Source: Clostridiaceae bacterium (GTDB taxonomy: Bacteria; Bacillota; Clostridia; Lachnospirales; Lachnospiraceae). From it: a DNA stretch of 64,000 nucleotides. The DNA lies in NCBI GenBank assembly GCA_009911065.1, contig QXWR01000010.1:58611-122610 (forward strand), written 5' to 3'. This document shows positions 7,455 to 16,989 of the stretch, piece after piece; within the stretch, counting starts at the first letter, position 1, and each line of letters begins with the position of its first letter. A program made the position numbers and the translations under genes. The notes under the pieces are model-generated. The model saw only the letters and a program-made list of their open reading frames with translations. It had not been told where the DNA came from and did no database searches.

Positions 7455-9764
7455 CTATTTATGGGATTCTTCCAGTGCAGGTATATAAATCATAGTTTTA
7501 TTGCTGTCCTTGACCCATACAGAGTGAGGGGGAATCTCAGTATTTTCATATACATAAGATCGTTCACTAAAATTAGCTACAGCACTTAGTTCATCGCCAA
7601 AAGAAGTTTTTTGGACGGAACCATCTTCTTTTAAATACAGAAAATCAGTCATTTCTTTTTGTATTGCTTTCTGGCTAAATTCAGACCAGATTTTATGATG
7701 ATTTACAATATCTTGTTGGTATTCTTTCCACTGTTCATGATCCAAATGATAAAGGGGCGGAACATTATAAAGAACTTCCCGAATCATTCGGTCTTGGGTT
7801 GCTCCTTTGATTTTAAAAGTTGACCAATCCCAATGGGCTGCTGTGATGACAGAATCATTATAAACCAGCTTAAATAACGGAATATCATACTTGGGATCTA
7901 CAAAAACAGAGAAATATTCCTCTTTTATAGGGATTCTTTTTGCAAAATGTTCAGCCACGCCTCCAGCAGGATTATAATAATTTCCAATATAATATGCACT
8001 GTCTTTGTTGGATTTCATGTCTTCATCCATCCACGCAAAGGAATGTAATTCAATTCCATGGGCAAAGGCAATTGTAGAAGCAGCAAAATCATTTCCACCC
8101 TCCGAACCAATTACCATCTGATACTGATCTCTAATATAAGACATTCGTTCCAAACGGGCAAATAAATCTTGTTCTTGGGTAGTTTTATGTTCTGTCGTGT
8201 AATCATCATAAATTTCTCCCGTAGAGTCACAGTCAATAAACCATGAGTTAAATGGCAAGTGATTTTCCATTATTTTGCTCATTCGGGCATTGACCGAAGG
8301 CATTGACAAGGTTGCATTCAGTTTTCTTCCAACACCTTGAAAGCCGCTTTCTTTTGTACCATTTTTATTCATTATAGTTGCATTTTCATATAATTTTATG
8401 TCATCAAAACAGGCTGTGATCCACTGTTCTTTCCCAGGTTCATGAATGGAATGATAGGAATCGTAACTGGCGATTAGATAATCGATATTTGCCGCCTGAC
8501 TGACCAGTTCTGGTTTTCGATATGCTTGCTCCCAACTATTCAAACCAATCCAAGCATGGCCAATTCCGTTTTCTTTCATATCATGGATAACATCTAATGT
8601 GTTCGAATCCATCCAACGATCAGAATCGGAGAACACCATCGGCATATTTACGGACAAAGCTTTTTTGTGAAATTGTATTTTCTGCGAGGCAGTTAATTTC
8701 TCATATCCCTCCTGCAGAAATTCATCGATTTGATGATTCCTTTCTGTCAATATTTCAGGATTCCAAAATCCATCTTTTATCAGAATCTGGCTGATATAGT
8801 TACAGATAACATTTTTTTGGTAGACAGCCACATAATCCTGATGCTTCAATTCAGCCAATACAGTTTCAAATTCATTCCCAGTTTCCATGGTTTTTGCAAA
8901 GGAACGAAGATAAGTCATTACTGGCGAATCAAGGGAAAGACAAAATTCATGCCAATTTATATCGTCGGCAGAGACTATAAAATCTCCCCAAAGATAAATA
9001 AACGGCGCCCCATACAATTTTTCTATATTAAAGTTTTGCTCTGCTTTTTCATTAAGTGTTACAAAATTATTTTTTTCAATCACGTAATTCCGATATATTT
9101 TTGCACCGATTACAGGGTCTTTTTTTGTAACATAAATGCGGTAATTATACGTTTTATCCCTGCATATTTCTGGAAATTCATGGGAAACCGAAAAGAGAAG
9201 TTCGGTTTCTGATGTAAAATTTAATTGCGTGCGATATGGATGTTCCATAATAAACAGCACACAATATTCCCCGTTAGATGAAATCCAGAAAGGCATGGAT
9301 AACTGTTCCAGTACGGATACTTGCTGTTGATCCAGGTATCGAATCCAATTCGAATCCTTGGCAGGAATCCTTTTTCCTTCCCCAAGGGGAAGATAGTACT
9401 GTTCTGCTGATATATACGGCCAACAAACGGTGTTGTCTCCATTTTTTTCAGATGTGATTTCAACATTCAGGTAATCTTGTTCCGAGATGAGTCTGACACG
9501 AAGCTGCTTTTGAGGATACTGCCAGGAAATGATATTATTTTCTTCCTTATAGTTCTCAATCACATTCTTCTCCATTCCAGAAGATATTGGAATTACCTGA
9601 TCATTTATCCGAAGAGAAAGCTCAAATGTTTCTGGATTTACATCAACCTCAAAGGAAGGGGTTGATGCTATCTCATTTCTGCTTGGGGTACAGCCGCACA
9701 AACATAGTATGAATGTTACGATCAGGCTAAATCGCTTGAATCGTTTAAAAGACAATCGTTTCAT
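7455..9764 (-). CDS. Lipoprotein glycoside hydrolase, GH129/GH101-related
   Basis: I chose the ATG at 9764 (MKRLSFKRF) with AAGGAG just upstream. It gives 769 aa with a lipoprotein signal: a basic N-terminus, a hydrophobic core and the lipobox LCGC (residues about 21-24). The body fits Glyco_hydro_129-type proteins, related to the GH101 endo-alpha-N-acetylgalactosaminidases: an N-terminal beta-rich part, then a TIM-barrel region with WFIDCDSTGE (Asp at about 510) and GSEGGNDF (Glu at about 555), likely nucleophile and acid/base. Bacterial members remove alpha-GalNAc from mucin-type O-glycans. It is the third gene of an operon with a two-component system, 22 bases after the kinase. The exact substrate is inferred. 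Confidence 0.75.
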   Translation of the reverse strand: MKRLSFKRFKRFSLIVTFILCLCGCTPSRNEIASTPSFEVDVNPETFELSLRINDQVIPISSGMEKNVIENYKEENNIISWQYPQKQLRVRLISEQDYLNVEITSEKNGDNTVCWPYISAEQYYLPLGEGKRIPAKDSNWIRYLDQQQVSVLEQLSMPFWISSNGEYCVLFIMEHPYRTQLNFTSETELLFSVSHEFPEICRDKTYNYRIYVTKKDPVIGAKIYRNYVIEKNNFVTLNEKAEQNFNIEKLYGAPFIYLWGDFIVSADDINWHEFCLSLDSPVMTYLRSFAKTMETGNEFETVLAELKHQDYVAVYQKNVICNYISQILIKDGFWNPEILTERNHQIDEFLQEGYEKLTASQKIQFHKKALSVNMPMVFSDSDRWMDSNTLDVIHDMKENGIGHAWIGLNSWEQAYRKPELVSQAANIDYLIASYDSYHSIHEPGKEQWITACFDDIKLYENATIMNKNGTKESGFQGVGRKLNATLSMPSVNARMSKIMENHLPFNSWFIDCDSTGEIYDDYTTEHKTTQEQDLFARLERMSYIRDQYQMVIGSEGGNDFAASTIAFAHGIELHSFAWMDEDMKSNKDSAYYIGNYYNPAGGVAEHFAKRIPIKEEYFSVFVDPKYDIPLFKLVYNDSVITAAHWDWSTFKIKGATQDRMIREVLYNVPPLYHLDHEQWKEYQQDIVNHHKIWSEFSQKAIQKEMTDFLYLKEDGSVQKTSFGDELSAVANFSERSYVYENTEIPPHSVWVKDSNKTMIYIPALEESHK

Positions 9765-9786
9765 ATACACGCTCCTTAATTTATGT

Positions 9787-11184
9787 TCATAATAGCGGAA
9801 ACAAAATTTCAAATACAATTTTGTTTTCGTTTTGTTTACAAGAAATCGTATAGCCAAACCTTTCTGCAATATTTTTCACAATAGGTAATCCAAGACCTGT
9901 GCCAGACAGTTCTTTATTCCGAGATTTTTCGCCCACATAAAATGGTTGCCAGATGCTGTTAATATCTAAAGAAATATCTTCGGTTTCATTTGAGATATGG
10001 AAAACACAACTGTGTTCTTTTTGATACAATTCCACATTCACAAAATCAGAAGAAGCATATTTGGCTGCATTTGACAAAAGATTGGAAAGCAGTTCACCTA
10101 AAAGTTCCGGATTCCCATAGATTCGAACATGGTGTTCTATTTTTGGAAACAATGTCAAATTACGGCTTTTAAAAAGTATTTCTTGTTCTTTTATGCAGGA
10201 TTGTAAAACCGTGTCAAGTTCAAGTTCCATGCAGGGATATTCTTTTTGCTCAATGCGAGAAAGATACAATAATTTTTCTACGATTTGAGAAATCTTATCA
10301 TTTTGATGGATAATCGTATCCAGAAAAGTTCCATCATCCAAGCCGTCTTTTATCCCGGAAGAATACATTCCAATTAAAGCAATGGGAGTCTTTAAATCGT
10401 GGGCTACATTCCTAAGCAAGTGTTTCATTTGCTCATTTTTTTCTTCCAAAAGTCTATTATATTTTTCAATATTTTGTGCCATTTCATTTAAGCTATTAGC
10501 GACATCCTCCAATTCATCGCCTGTCTTAATCTGCAATGGCTGAAATTCATGAGAGGAAACTTTTCTTGTAAATGCTTGAATTTCTGTCAATGGATGAATG
10601 ATATGCTGTGCCAGCAGAAATATCAGCAGAATTGCGGTCAAAATAGAAAGGGAATCGATCAGAAATCCAATGTGATTTATAATTTCGATAAATCTCTGTG
10701 CTTCTGGAACAATTGCTGCAATTGCGTATAATCCAGAATCCAAAGAAAGATATTCAACTAAAATACTATAATTCATTTTCTCTTGACCATAGAGGCGGAA
10801 ACGGACTCCATTTTGCGTAGCTGCTATGTAATCCTGCTCCCATAGCCAAAGTTTATGGAATCCCATTCCTTTTTGTCTGAAAGAATCCCGGAGTTCATTT
10901 GCCAGAATTTCGGGATCATTGCTTTGAACCGAGTAAGCAATTAAGACCTTTTCTTTATTTTCAATATTTTCGATTACTTCATTAGGTGACATTCCAGTTC
11001 TTAACTCATCTTCCAGCTGCTCACCGATTTTTCGCAGATATTCCCGTTGTTCACGGAGATAGATCCGTCTGGTTATTTGCGAGTTGGCAAATAATGTTAC
11101 AGCAAGTGTGCAGAGAAGAATCAATACAACACCTATACAAATTTTTTGAGATAAATGATGGGAATATTGAAATAACATTTTCAT
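9787..11184 (-). CDS. Membrane sensor histidine kinase
   Basis: The ATG at 11184 follows AGGAGGGG by eight bases, giving 465 aa. An N-terminal membrane helix (about 15-35), an extracellular sensor of about 130 residues, a second helix (about 170-195) and a HAMP-like linker precede the HisKA domain. The phospho-accepting His is about residue 262 in NVAHDLKTPIAL; the N box is LLSNLLSNAAKYA and the G box GTGLGLPIVKNIAERFGY. Thirty bases after the response regulator and 22 before the glycosidase, it probably senses a host glycan or cell-wall signal and controls its own operon. Confidence 0.9.
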   Translation of the reverse strand: MKMLFQYSHHLSQKICIGVVLILLCTLAVTLFANSQITRRIYLREQREYLRKIGEQLEDELRTGMSPNEVIENIENKEKVLIAYSVQSNDPEILANELRDSFRQKGMGFHKLWLWEQDYIAATQNGVRFRLYGQEKMNYSILVEYLSLDSGLYAIAAIVPEAQRFIEIINHIGFLIDSLSILTAILLIFLLAQHIIHPLTEIQAFTRKVSSHEFQPLQIKTGDELEDVANSLNEMAQNIEKYNRLLEEKNEQMKHLLRNVAHDLKTPIALIGMYSSGIKDGLDDGTFLDTIIHQNDKISQIVEKLLYLSRIEQKEYPCMELELDTVLQSCIKEQEILFKSRNLTLFPKIEHHVRIYGNPELLGELLSNLLSNAAKYASSDFVNVELYQKEHSCVFHISNETEDISLDINSIWQPFYVGEKSRNKELSGTGLGLPIVKNIAERFGYTISCKQNENKIVFEILFPLL

Positions 11185-11214
11185 AAGGATTCCCCTCCTG
11201 CTCATAATATATTT

Positions 11215-11865
11215 TTATGAATGATTTGATGTTATGATATATCCCAGACCAACTCTGGTCTGAATAATATTATCACCAATTTTTATCCGCAATCGTCGAA
11301 TTGTTGTATCAACAGTGCGAATATCCCCTTGGTAATCCATTCCCCAAATATGATCCAGTAGAAGCTCTCTTGGGAGAATTTGGTTTTGATTGGAAAGAAA
11401 AAATTTTAAAAGTTCATATTCTGTTTTTGTGAGAATGATTCTTTCTCCATGCTTTGTCACTTCCATTGTGTCAGGGTTCAGTTTGATATCCTGAAACGAT
11501 AGCAAATTTTCTGCATGACATAGTTTTCGTATTCGAAGCAGTAAAATTTGAATATGAAAGGGTTTTCTTAGATAATCATCCGCACCGCAGGTAAGCCCTT
11601 TTATCTCATCTTCATTAGTCCCTTTTGCTGTCAACATTAAAATTTTCGTAGGAATCTGCAAGAGCCTAATTTCACGACAGGTTTGAATCCCATTCATAAC
11701 TGGCATCATCCAATCCAGGATGACTAAATGCACATGATTTTCTGATAAGAAATCAATGGCATCTTGTCCATTTGATACGGTACTCACGATAAAACCTTCT
11801 TTTTGCAAATATAATTTTAGTATCTTCTGCATATCTAAATCATCTTCAACTATTAAAATGTGCAT
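11215..11865 (-). CDS. OmpR/PhoB-family response regulator
   Basis: This 216-aa protein has a receiver domain with the acidic pair EDD near residues 7-9, the phospho-acceptor Asp51 (VILDWMMPVMNG) and the conserved Lys in YLRKPF. A C-terminal winged helix follows, with the typical NQILPRELLLDHIWG and a VDTTIRRLRIKIG recognition helix. It leads a three-gene operon with the kinase and the glycosidase lipoprotein. The start at 11865 has AAAGGAAG upstream and a plausible promoter at 12004-12033. Confidence 0.92.
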   Translation of the reverse strand: MHILIVEDDLDMQKILKLYLQKEGFIVSTVSNGQDAIDFLSENHVHLVILDWMMPVMNGIQTCREIRLLQIPTKILMLTAKGTNEDEIKGLTCGADDYLRKPFHIQILLLRIRKLCHAENLLSFQDIKLNPDTMEVTKHGERIILTKTEYELLKFFLSNQNQILPRELLLDHIWGMDYQGDIRTVDTTIRRLRIKIGDNIIQTRVGLGYIITSNHS

Positions 11866-12003
11866 GTATTCTTCCTTTACTGAACGGATTATAATAATTT
11901 CGCGTGGAACGACAAAACAATTTGGCTATCTAAAAGTTCCGATCTTTGAATTTATTGTATCTTTTTTATTAGATAGGATTTAACCTTTGATAAACCGTAT
12001 CAT

Positions 12004-12033
12004 ATTATATCAAAAACTGCCAGCATAAAACAA
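12004..12033 (-). promoter_or_regulatory. Probable promoter of the two-component/glycosidase operon
   Basis: On the minus strand TTGTTT (12033-12028) and TATAAT (12009-12004) are separated by 18 bases, about 140 bases upstream of the regulator start. The -35 box is weak. Confidence 0.4.
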
Positions 12034-12829
12034 CCTTTAACATCGAATGGCCTTCGTCTTTGTATCATACAGGGTGGATGTGACAATCATGTTACAAGCA
12101 TATGCTTTTGTAGAAAAGATCGAGTTTTTTGCAGGTAATGGAAAGGGATATTCTTTTAGCTCCAACTTTTAGTGTTGACTGGTTTAGAGGAATATTGTTT
12201 TTCTCGCTTGTTATCTTATATGGCGGTATAGAAAGAACTGTTGTGCGGATGAAGGAGCTTTGCAGAGAGCGAAATATCTTGTATGAGAAGCAAAATAATT
12301 TGAAAGGGGAGAAGTGGAAGCTAGAAAAGCCATTAGGGCGATAAAAATAGGGTGTGGTATTAGCCATGCTCAATATTTTCGTAGAAAAATGCCAGGGTGT
12401 ATGATAAAATAGAAGGGCAAAGATAAAAACACAACGCAGGGTATAGCCCTGTAGAACCGATAGGTAGTCCGGTCCCACCATTTTGGTAGGAGTGTTTGAA
12501 CATATATCGGAAGGAAAGCTACCTGGATGTAAGGTGACTTTTGGGGCAGAACCAAAGGGCTACGAGATATGCGATTTTGTTTTGAAAAATTACTATCAGT
12601 TTCGGTTTAGTCCGGCTGTGGCAAGTAAGGTAAAAGAAATTAGTCGTAATCCGAAGCGGGGTAACGAGAAGTACGAAAACAAGTCCAGAATACGGGGATA
12701 GGTACAAAATCGTAGCAGGTTTTGAAATTACAGCAGGAACAGATGAAAACCTACATTAAGAAATTTTTGACGTATTATATTTTGACTGTTTTATTTTGAA
12801 CTATGAGTTTTAGAAAGAAGGTGAAAATC
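12034..12829. other. Intergenic/decayed stretch without a supported gene
   Basis: Nearly 800 bases hold only short plus-strand frames (12129-12344 and 12483-12701) with no family signature and no convincing ribosome site. Given the eroded DUF1016 gene right after it, this is probably decayed mobile or defence DNA. I see no promoter, terminator or RNA gene that I would defend here. Confidence 0.4.
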
Positions 12830-13279
12830 ATGAGTGAATTAATGCGGCTTGATGAGGAGTATAGAAACTGGATGCAAGAACTTGAGAAAAGGTATAGAAT
12901 AAGCCAAATTAAGGCTTCTGTGCGAGTAAATAATGAAATGTTAATGTATCATTGTTCCCCAAGTTGGGGAACAATTTGAAATGGCATCTAATAAAGTTTT
13001 TATGGTTCCCTGGGGACATATAAAGCTTCTAATCGATAAATGCCACGATAATCTTAAGAAATTTAATTTTTATGTAGATAAGGTGATTGAAAACAACTGC
13101 CCAAGGAAACTGGTGACTTAGCGCAGGAAATGACAAAAGATAACATATTAGCCAAATATGCGGTACAAACATCTACAGAGCCGATAGGAATATCGGAATA
13201 TGAATTAAACGCATTGATGCCTAAAGAATTTAAAGGGACATTACCCACAATAGAGGAATGGGAACAAGGATTAAGTTGA
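12830..13279 (+). pseudogene. Eroded DUF1016 (YhcG/PDDEXK-type) nuclease gene
   Basis: Three pieces in order match one family. The first, 12830-12979, starts MSELMRLDEEYRNWMQELE and includes QIKASVRVNNEML, the DUF1016 N-terminal signature. The second, 12981-13121, contains SNKVFMVPWGHIKLLIDKC and a FYVDKVIENN stretch, from the middle. The third, ending at a TGA at 13277, reads KYAVQTSTEPIGISEYELN and then LKGTLPTIEEWEQ-like residues, the family C-terminus. Intact members are about 330-380 aa; most of the catalytic domain is missing and the frame shifts at least twice. The intact family is a PDDEXK-like nuclease often found in restriction and phage-defence islands. Confidence 0.7.
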
Positions 13280-13311
13280 AATAATAGACTTTAATACAGA
13301 GGAGATTTTCT

Positions 13312-14178
13312 ATGAATAGTAATGTTTTGAAGGATGGAGATATAACAGAAAATATAATTGCCTTTAAAGTAAACAATTCCTATAAGGAAAATATGCCAAA
13401 AACTGAGTTATATGATATTACAAGAGGGTGTTGGAGAATAAGCTATAAAATGGCTCAATATGCAGATTATGCATTCAGTGTCTATAAAGGTACTATAAAA
13501 GAAGTCTATAAAATTGAAAAATGGCTACGGGCAGAAGAACTTCAAAGAACAACTTTTCCGGATGAAGAAGTTCCGAAGGGGAGATATGGATTTGTTGGTA
13601 AAATTGCAGAGAAAGAAATTCGAGATAAGTACATAGAGAAGGTAATAGAATATAAAAAAGGTGAACAGGCTCCTTTCAAATATTTACCCAATAAAAAGGC
13701 ATTTATAAGTAAAAGAAAAATTTGTAATAACGAAGTAATCGAAGAAATACAAAAAATAGAAAAAGAAATTGTACCGTTAAATATAGACGAGGAGTCAAAA
13801 AAAGCAATTGTAAATGTTAGGGTCAATCAAGGGAAATTCAGAGATTTATTGTTAAAGAGATATAATAACAAATGCTGTCTGTGCGATGTAAAAAACCAAA
13901 AGTTTTTGATAGCAAGTCATATCAAACCTTGGGCAAAAAGTGAATCAAAAGAAAAAGCAGATGTCAATAATGGCTTTTTGATGTGTCCTAACCATGACCG
14001 ATTATTTGACAAAGGTTATATTACTTTTGATGATGATGGTAAGATTAAAATTTCTAATAAATTGACAAAGACCGATTGTATTTTTCTTAATGTAGACAGT
14101 AAAATGCATATAGAACAACTAACGGATGGTAATAAAAAATATTTAAAATTTCACCGGGAAAAAGTTTTTGAGACATAA
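13312..14178 (+). CDS. HNH endonuclease with PUA-like N-terminal domain
   Basis: The gene codes for 288 aa from ATG 13312, with GAGGAG upstream. The C-terminal 90 residues form an HNH nuclease: CCLCD (zinc Cys pair), ASHIKPW (first His of the motif), then NGFLMCPNHDRLFDKGYITF (Asn and His). Residues about 35-130 (YDITRGCWRISYKMAQYADY, then AFSVYKGTIKEVYKIEKW) resemble PUA/EVE-like modules seen at the front of modification-dependent restriction enzymes. No methyltransferase is beside it, which would suit an enzyme cutting modified DNA. The nuclease call is firm; recognition of modified bases is inference. Confidence 0.8.
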   Translation: MNSNVLKDGDITENIIAFKVNNSYKENMPKTELYDITRGCWRISYKMAQYADYAFSVYKGTIKEVYKIEKWLRAEELQRTTFPDEEVPKGRYGFVGKIAEKEIRDKYIEKVIEYKKGEQAPFKYLPNKKAFISKRKICNNEVIEEIQKIEKEIVPLNIDEESKKAIVNVRVNQGKFRDLLLKRYNNKCCLCDVKNQKFLIASHIKPWAKSESKEKADVNNGFLMCPNHDRLFDKGYITFDDDGKIKISNKLTKTDCIFLNVDSKMHIEQLTDGNKKYLKFHREKVFET

Positions 14179-14223
14179 CTGAAAAATTTTTATTTGTTGA
14201 TTAGAGTGGTGGAGAGCAGTGAA

Positions 14224-14252
14224 TTGAAAACCCATTAACTTTGTAGTATACT
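14224..14252 (+). promoter_or_regulatory. Probable promoter of the leucine-rich-repeat gene
   Basis: TTGAAA (14224-14229) and TATACT (14247-14252) have a 17-base spacer and lie about 110 bases before the start at 14363. Confidence 0.55.
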
Positions 14253-14362
14253 TTGCAGGAACAATTTGGAAATTGACGGAATGCCATTCCATGAAAATAA
14301 AAAAATCTTCTGTGACAACTTGGCTGGTAACGACCGAGGGTTGAGCAGAAAGGAGTATAGGT

Positions 14363-15898
14363 ATGGATTACACAAGAGACGCAGAGCAAATAAAGCGGGT
14401 GCAGGATAAGCTGGTTTGGATGGCCCGACGGGAGGGGAATCTGGTCAGGCCGGAGGAGCCGGCTCCCCGCCAGTGGCTGGAGTTTCTAGTGGAGGATAAG
14501 TGCATCCGTCTGCCGGAGGACTACTGGGAGATTGTCAGTCAATCCGCTGATGGCGGTCAGGTACCCGACGTGTGCAATATTGTGTACTGGCGCCCTCTCC
14601 AGAACATGGGAGACCAGGAAGGGAAGCTGGGCATTTCCTATCCTCCGGCGGAGGATTCCAGGGCCTTGCGAGGCGGACTGGTTTATGCCTCCAAACCCTC
14701 CAAGCTGCCAGGGCAGGTCCTGATCATGGGCAGCGACCGTCTGGGCTGGTCGCTGGTCACTGCCGGACCCTGCGCCGGGGAGGTGTGGACAGTGGGAGAG
14801 TTCGGCGTCCGCCGGGTCCCGGCCTGTACTTTTGCCCAGTGGCTGGAGTTGGTATTGGACGGCAACCTGGAACCTTATCTCACCTACTGTCTCACAGGGG
14901 AAGGGGGACGGATGGGCCGCTTCCGCCGCCTTCCGGATGTAATCGGGGCGAATTTTACCTGGCCCCAGGGAGCTGATCCTGCCGAACAATGCGCCCGATG
15001 GTTGGAGGACAACCGCTTTGTCCACCAGGGTCCAAGCGATCACTGGACAGGATACCTTCGAGGCCAGTTGCGCCAGACTTTGGGCTTGCTGCCCCAGGAG
15101 CGGGACGGGAAGCTGGCCGCCCGCCGTGCCGCTCAGCAAAAGCCTGACTGGAGCTGGGACGAGGAGCAGGATGCAAAGTGGAACCGGATCGGAGAACTGA
15201 TTCAAGTTATCCAGACGGCGGAGGCCAACGAAGAGGAGCTTGGGATCTTTAACCCAGAGGAGGAAGAATTGTTCCTCCAGGCGGTTGAACTGGTCCACAA
15301 AAATCGTTTTCAGGCTCGGAGCGAGGGTATTCGGGACTTGTCTTTCCTGGAGAGGCTGCCCCAAATCAAGGAGCTGGACCTTTGGGACAACGACATTGAG
15401 GACCTGTCCCCTCTGGCTTCTCTTACTGGTCTGAAGGAACTGTGGCTGCCCTACAACCTGATTTCCGACTTATCCCCCTTGGCAGGGTTGGACAAGCTGA
15501 TGAAACTGAATATCTACGGCAACCATATTGCCAGCCTGGAGCCGTTGCGGGGGCTGACAAACCTGAATCAGCTGGACTTGCGGGGCAATCCCCTGGAGCC
15601 GGGGGCGCTGGCCTGCCTGCGCAAGTGCAAGCGGCTGGGAATGCTAAACTTAAGCAACACTGGCCTGGGGGACATCTCCGATTTAGAGTTCTGCCGAACC
15701 AAGATCCTGGATCTGTATGAGAATCCGGCTCTCACCGGTCTGGAGGTCATTACAACCATGAAACGGCTAAGCTGTCTCTGTCTGGACACTAATGTTGCCC
15801 GTCGGTACAACATTCCGGCTCTGGCTCCCCAGCTTACCGAGCATGTGGAACTGGGCGGCATTTCTCTTTATGTTTGGCCGGAGAAATATTTTGATTAG
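14363..15898 (+). CDS. SMI1/KNR4-like plus leucine-rich-repeat protein (511 aa)
   Basis: AAAGGAG lies nine bases before ATG 14363. The N-terminal 180 residues contain LPEDYWEIVSQSADGG, which fits the SUKH (SMI1/KNR4) fold common among immunity proteins. Residues about 325-450 hold at least five internalin-type leucine-rich repeats of 21-22 residues (KELDLWDNDIEDLSPLASL, then KELWLPYNLISDLSPLAGL). No signal peptide or sorting motif is present, so it is probably cytosolic. Its base composition is clearly GC-rich, unlike the AT-rich genes on either side, which suggests recent transfer. A role in toxin immunity or protein binding is inferred from domains. Confidence 0.7.
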   Translation: MDYTRDAEQIKRVQDKLVWMARREGNLVRPEEPAPRQWLEFLVEDKCIRLPEDYWEIVSQSADGGQVPDVCNIVYWRPLQNMGDQEGKLGISYPPAEDSRALRGGLVYASKPSKLPGQVLIMGSDRLGWSLVTAGPCAGEVWTVGEFGVRRVPACTFAQWLELVLDGNLEPYLTYCLTGEGGRMGRFRRLPDVIGANFTWPQGADPAEQCARWLEDNRFVHQGPSDHWTGYLRGQLRQTLGLLPQERDGKLAARRAAQQKPDWSWDEEQDAKWNRIGELIQVIQTAEANEEELGIFNPEEEELFLQAVELVHKNRFQARSEGIRDLSFLERLPQIKELDLWDNDIEDLSPLASLTGLKELWLPYNLISDLSPLAGLDKLMKLNIYGNHIASLEPLRGLTNLNQLDLRGNPLEPGALACLRKCKRLGMLNLSNTGLGDISDLEFCRTKILDLYENPALTGLEVITTMKRLSCLCLDTNVARRYNIPALAPQLTEHVELGGISLYVWPEKYFD

Positions 15899-16060
15899 CG
15901 GTTTGGTGATGTTGCTGGCCTTAAATAGGAAACGGCCTTGCTTTTTGTCGGCTGATTGTTGATTTTTCTTGCGTCTGTCTTACGGATATTGCCCAATTTG
16001 TGGGATTTCTTATAATGTATGGGTGGCAGCATTTGACAACGGAAAAATGAAAAATGCAAA

Positions 16061-16103
16061 AGGGCGCGGATACTACATTTCGTGAATGCTGTATCCGCGC
16101 CCT
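16061..16103 (-). terminator. Strong terminator hairpin after the TSUP permease
   Basis: A 13-bp perfect stem (AGGGCGCGGATAC at 16061-16073 and its complement at 16091-16103) lies downstream of the minus-strand gene; TTTTGCATTTTTC follows on the minus strand. Confidence 0.75.
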
Positions 16104-16127
16104 CTTAAAGCAGAAAATCAGGCAATT

Positions 16128-16961
16128 TTATGCGAGCAAAAGCTTTGTATAAATATTCCAAACGCAAAGTCCCATAATAACAAAGATCAGAATAATAAAC
16201 AGCTTGTCCACTGTGCTGGTGGGGATTTTCTTGTTAATCTTTTTACCTACAATTCCGCCATATACGCCGCAGATCATCATGCCAATTAACATAATCCAAA
16301 GCCCGGGATCTACATCCTGGTAGAGAGCTTCCGGAACGCTGCCTTTGAAGAAGGTGACAATCAGGCTGGCAATCTGGGAGATCAGGATCATGTATAAAGA
16401 GTTTTGTGCAGCTGTTTTGGTAGGCATAGAAAGGAAGAAATACAGCACTGCCAGATTCATAGGTCCGCCGCCGATTCCCACAAAGGAGGATAAGGTTCCA
16501 AGACTAAAGCCAAGCAGAATCAAAATCAAGGGATTTTTCACTTCAAGAGCTTTGTATTTGTTCTTATTCAAGGTGTAAATTAGTGTGAGAAATACTGCGA
16601 TCAACAGAGCCAAAGCCTGATAACCACCTACGATTTCCCGGTTTGCCGAGGAGTTTTTGATGATATCATAGAGATATTTGCCGATCACTCCTCCAATAGC
16701 AGAGCCAACGGCAAGCCAGGTGGTCAGATTCCAATCAATCAGATTGTCACTGCCGCCTTTTTTTGTGTTCATGGCCGAACTTAGAACATTATAGCTGGTC
16801 ATGGAGATAACTGTGCAGGTGGATAGAAAAGTAATGGTGTTGACAGGCAGTACCCCTACTGCGTCTAAGGCAGGCTTCATAAATACGCCGCCGCCGACAC
16901 CGCAGATGGCGCCTACAACGGAGGCCAGGATGCTGACCGCAAAAAAGATGATGTAAGTCAT
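16128..16961 (-). CDS. TSUP (TauE/SafE) family permease
   Basis: The protein is 277 aa with about eight hydrophobic helices and the repeated family motif: CGVGGGVFMKPAL near residue 20 and VGIGGGPMNLAVLYFFL near 160. TSUP proteins move sulfite, sulfonates, thiosulfate or other small anions across the cytoplasmic membrane. It starts at 16961 after GAGGAAT and lies 28 bases after the C_GCAxxG_C_C gene, so the two are co-transcribed. This pairing suggests a sulfur, selenium or redox role; the substrate is unknown. Confidence 0.88.
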   Translation of the reverse strand: MTYIIFFAVSILASVVGAICGVGGGVFMKPALDAVGVLPVNTITFLSTCTVISMTSYNVLSSAMNTKKGGSDNLIDWNLTTWLAVGSAIGGVIGKYLYDIIKNSSANREIVGGYQALALLIAVFLTLIYTLNKNKYKALEVKNPLILILLGFSLGTLSSFVGIGGGPMNLAVLYFFLSMPTKTAAQNSLYMILISQIASLIVTFFKGSVPEALYQDVDPGLWIMLIGMMICGVYGGIVGKKINKKIPTSTVDKLFIILIFVIMGLCVWNIYTKLLLA

Positions 16962-16989
16962 AGTATTCCTCGTTCTTTCTGTATTCGGA

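Noticed and set aside
12129..12344. Plus-strand frame of 71 codons
   Set aside because: No ribosome site and no family signature; the region is decayed.
12483..12701. Plus-strand frame of 72 codons
   Set aside because: No family signature and no convincing ribosome site; kept only as part of the decayed stretch.
14486..15364. Long minus-strand frame (292 codons) opposite the LRR gene
   Set aside because: It is a shadow of the GC-rich LRR gene: no ribosome site, no domain, and the plus strand has clear repeats.
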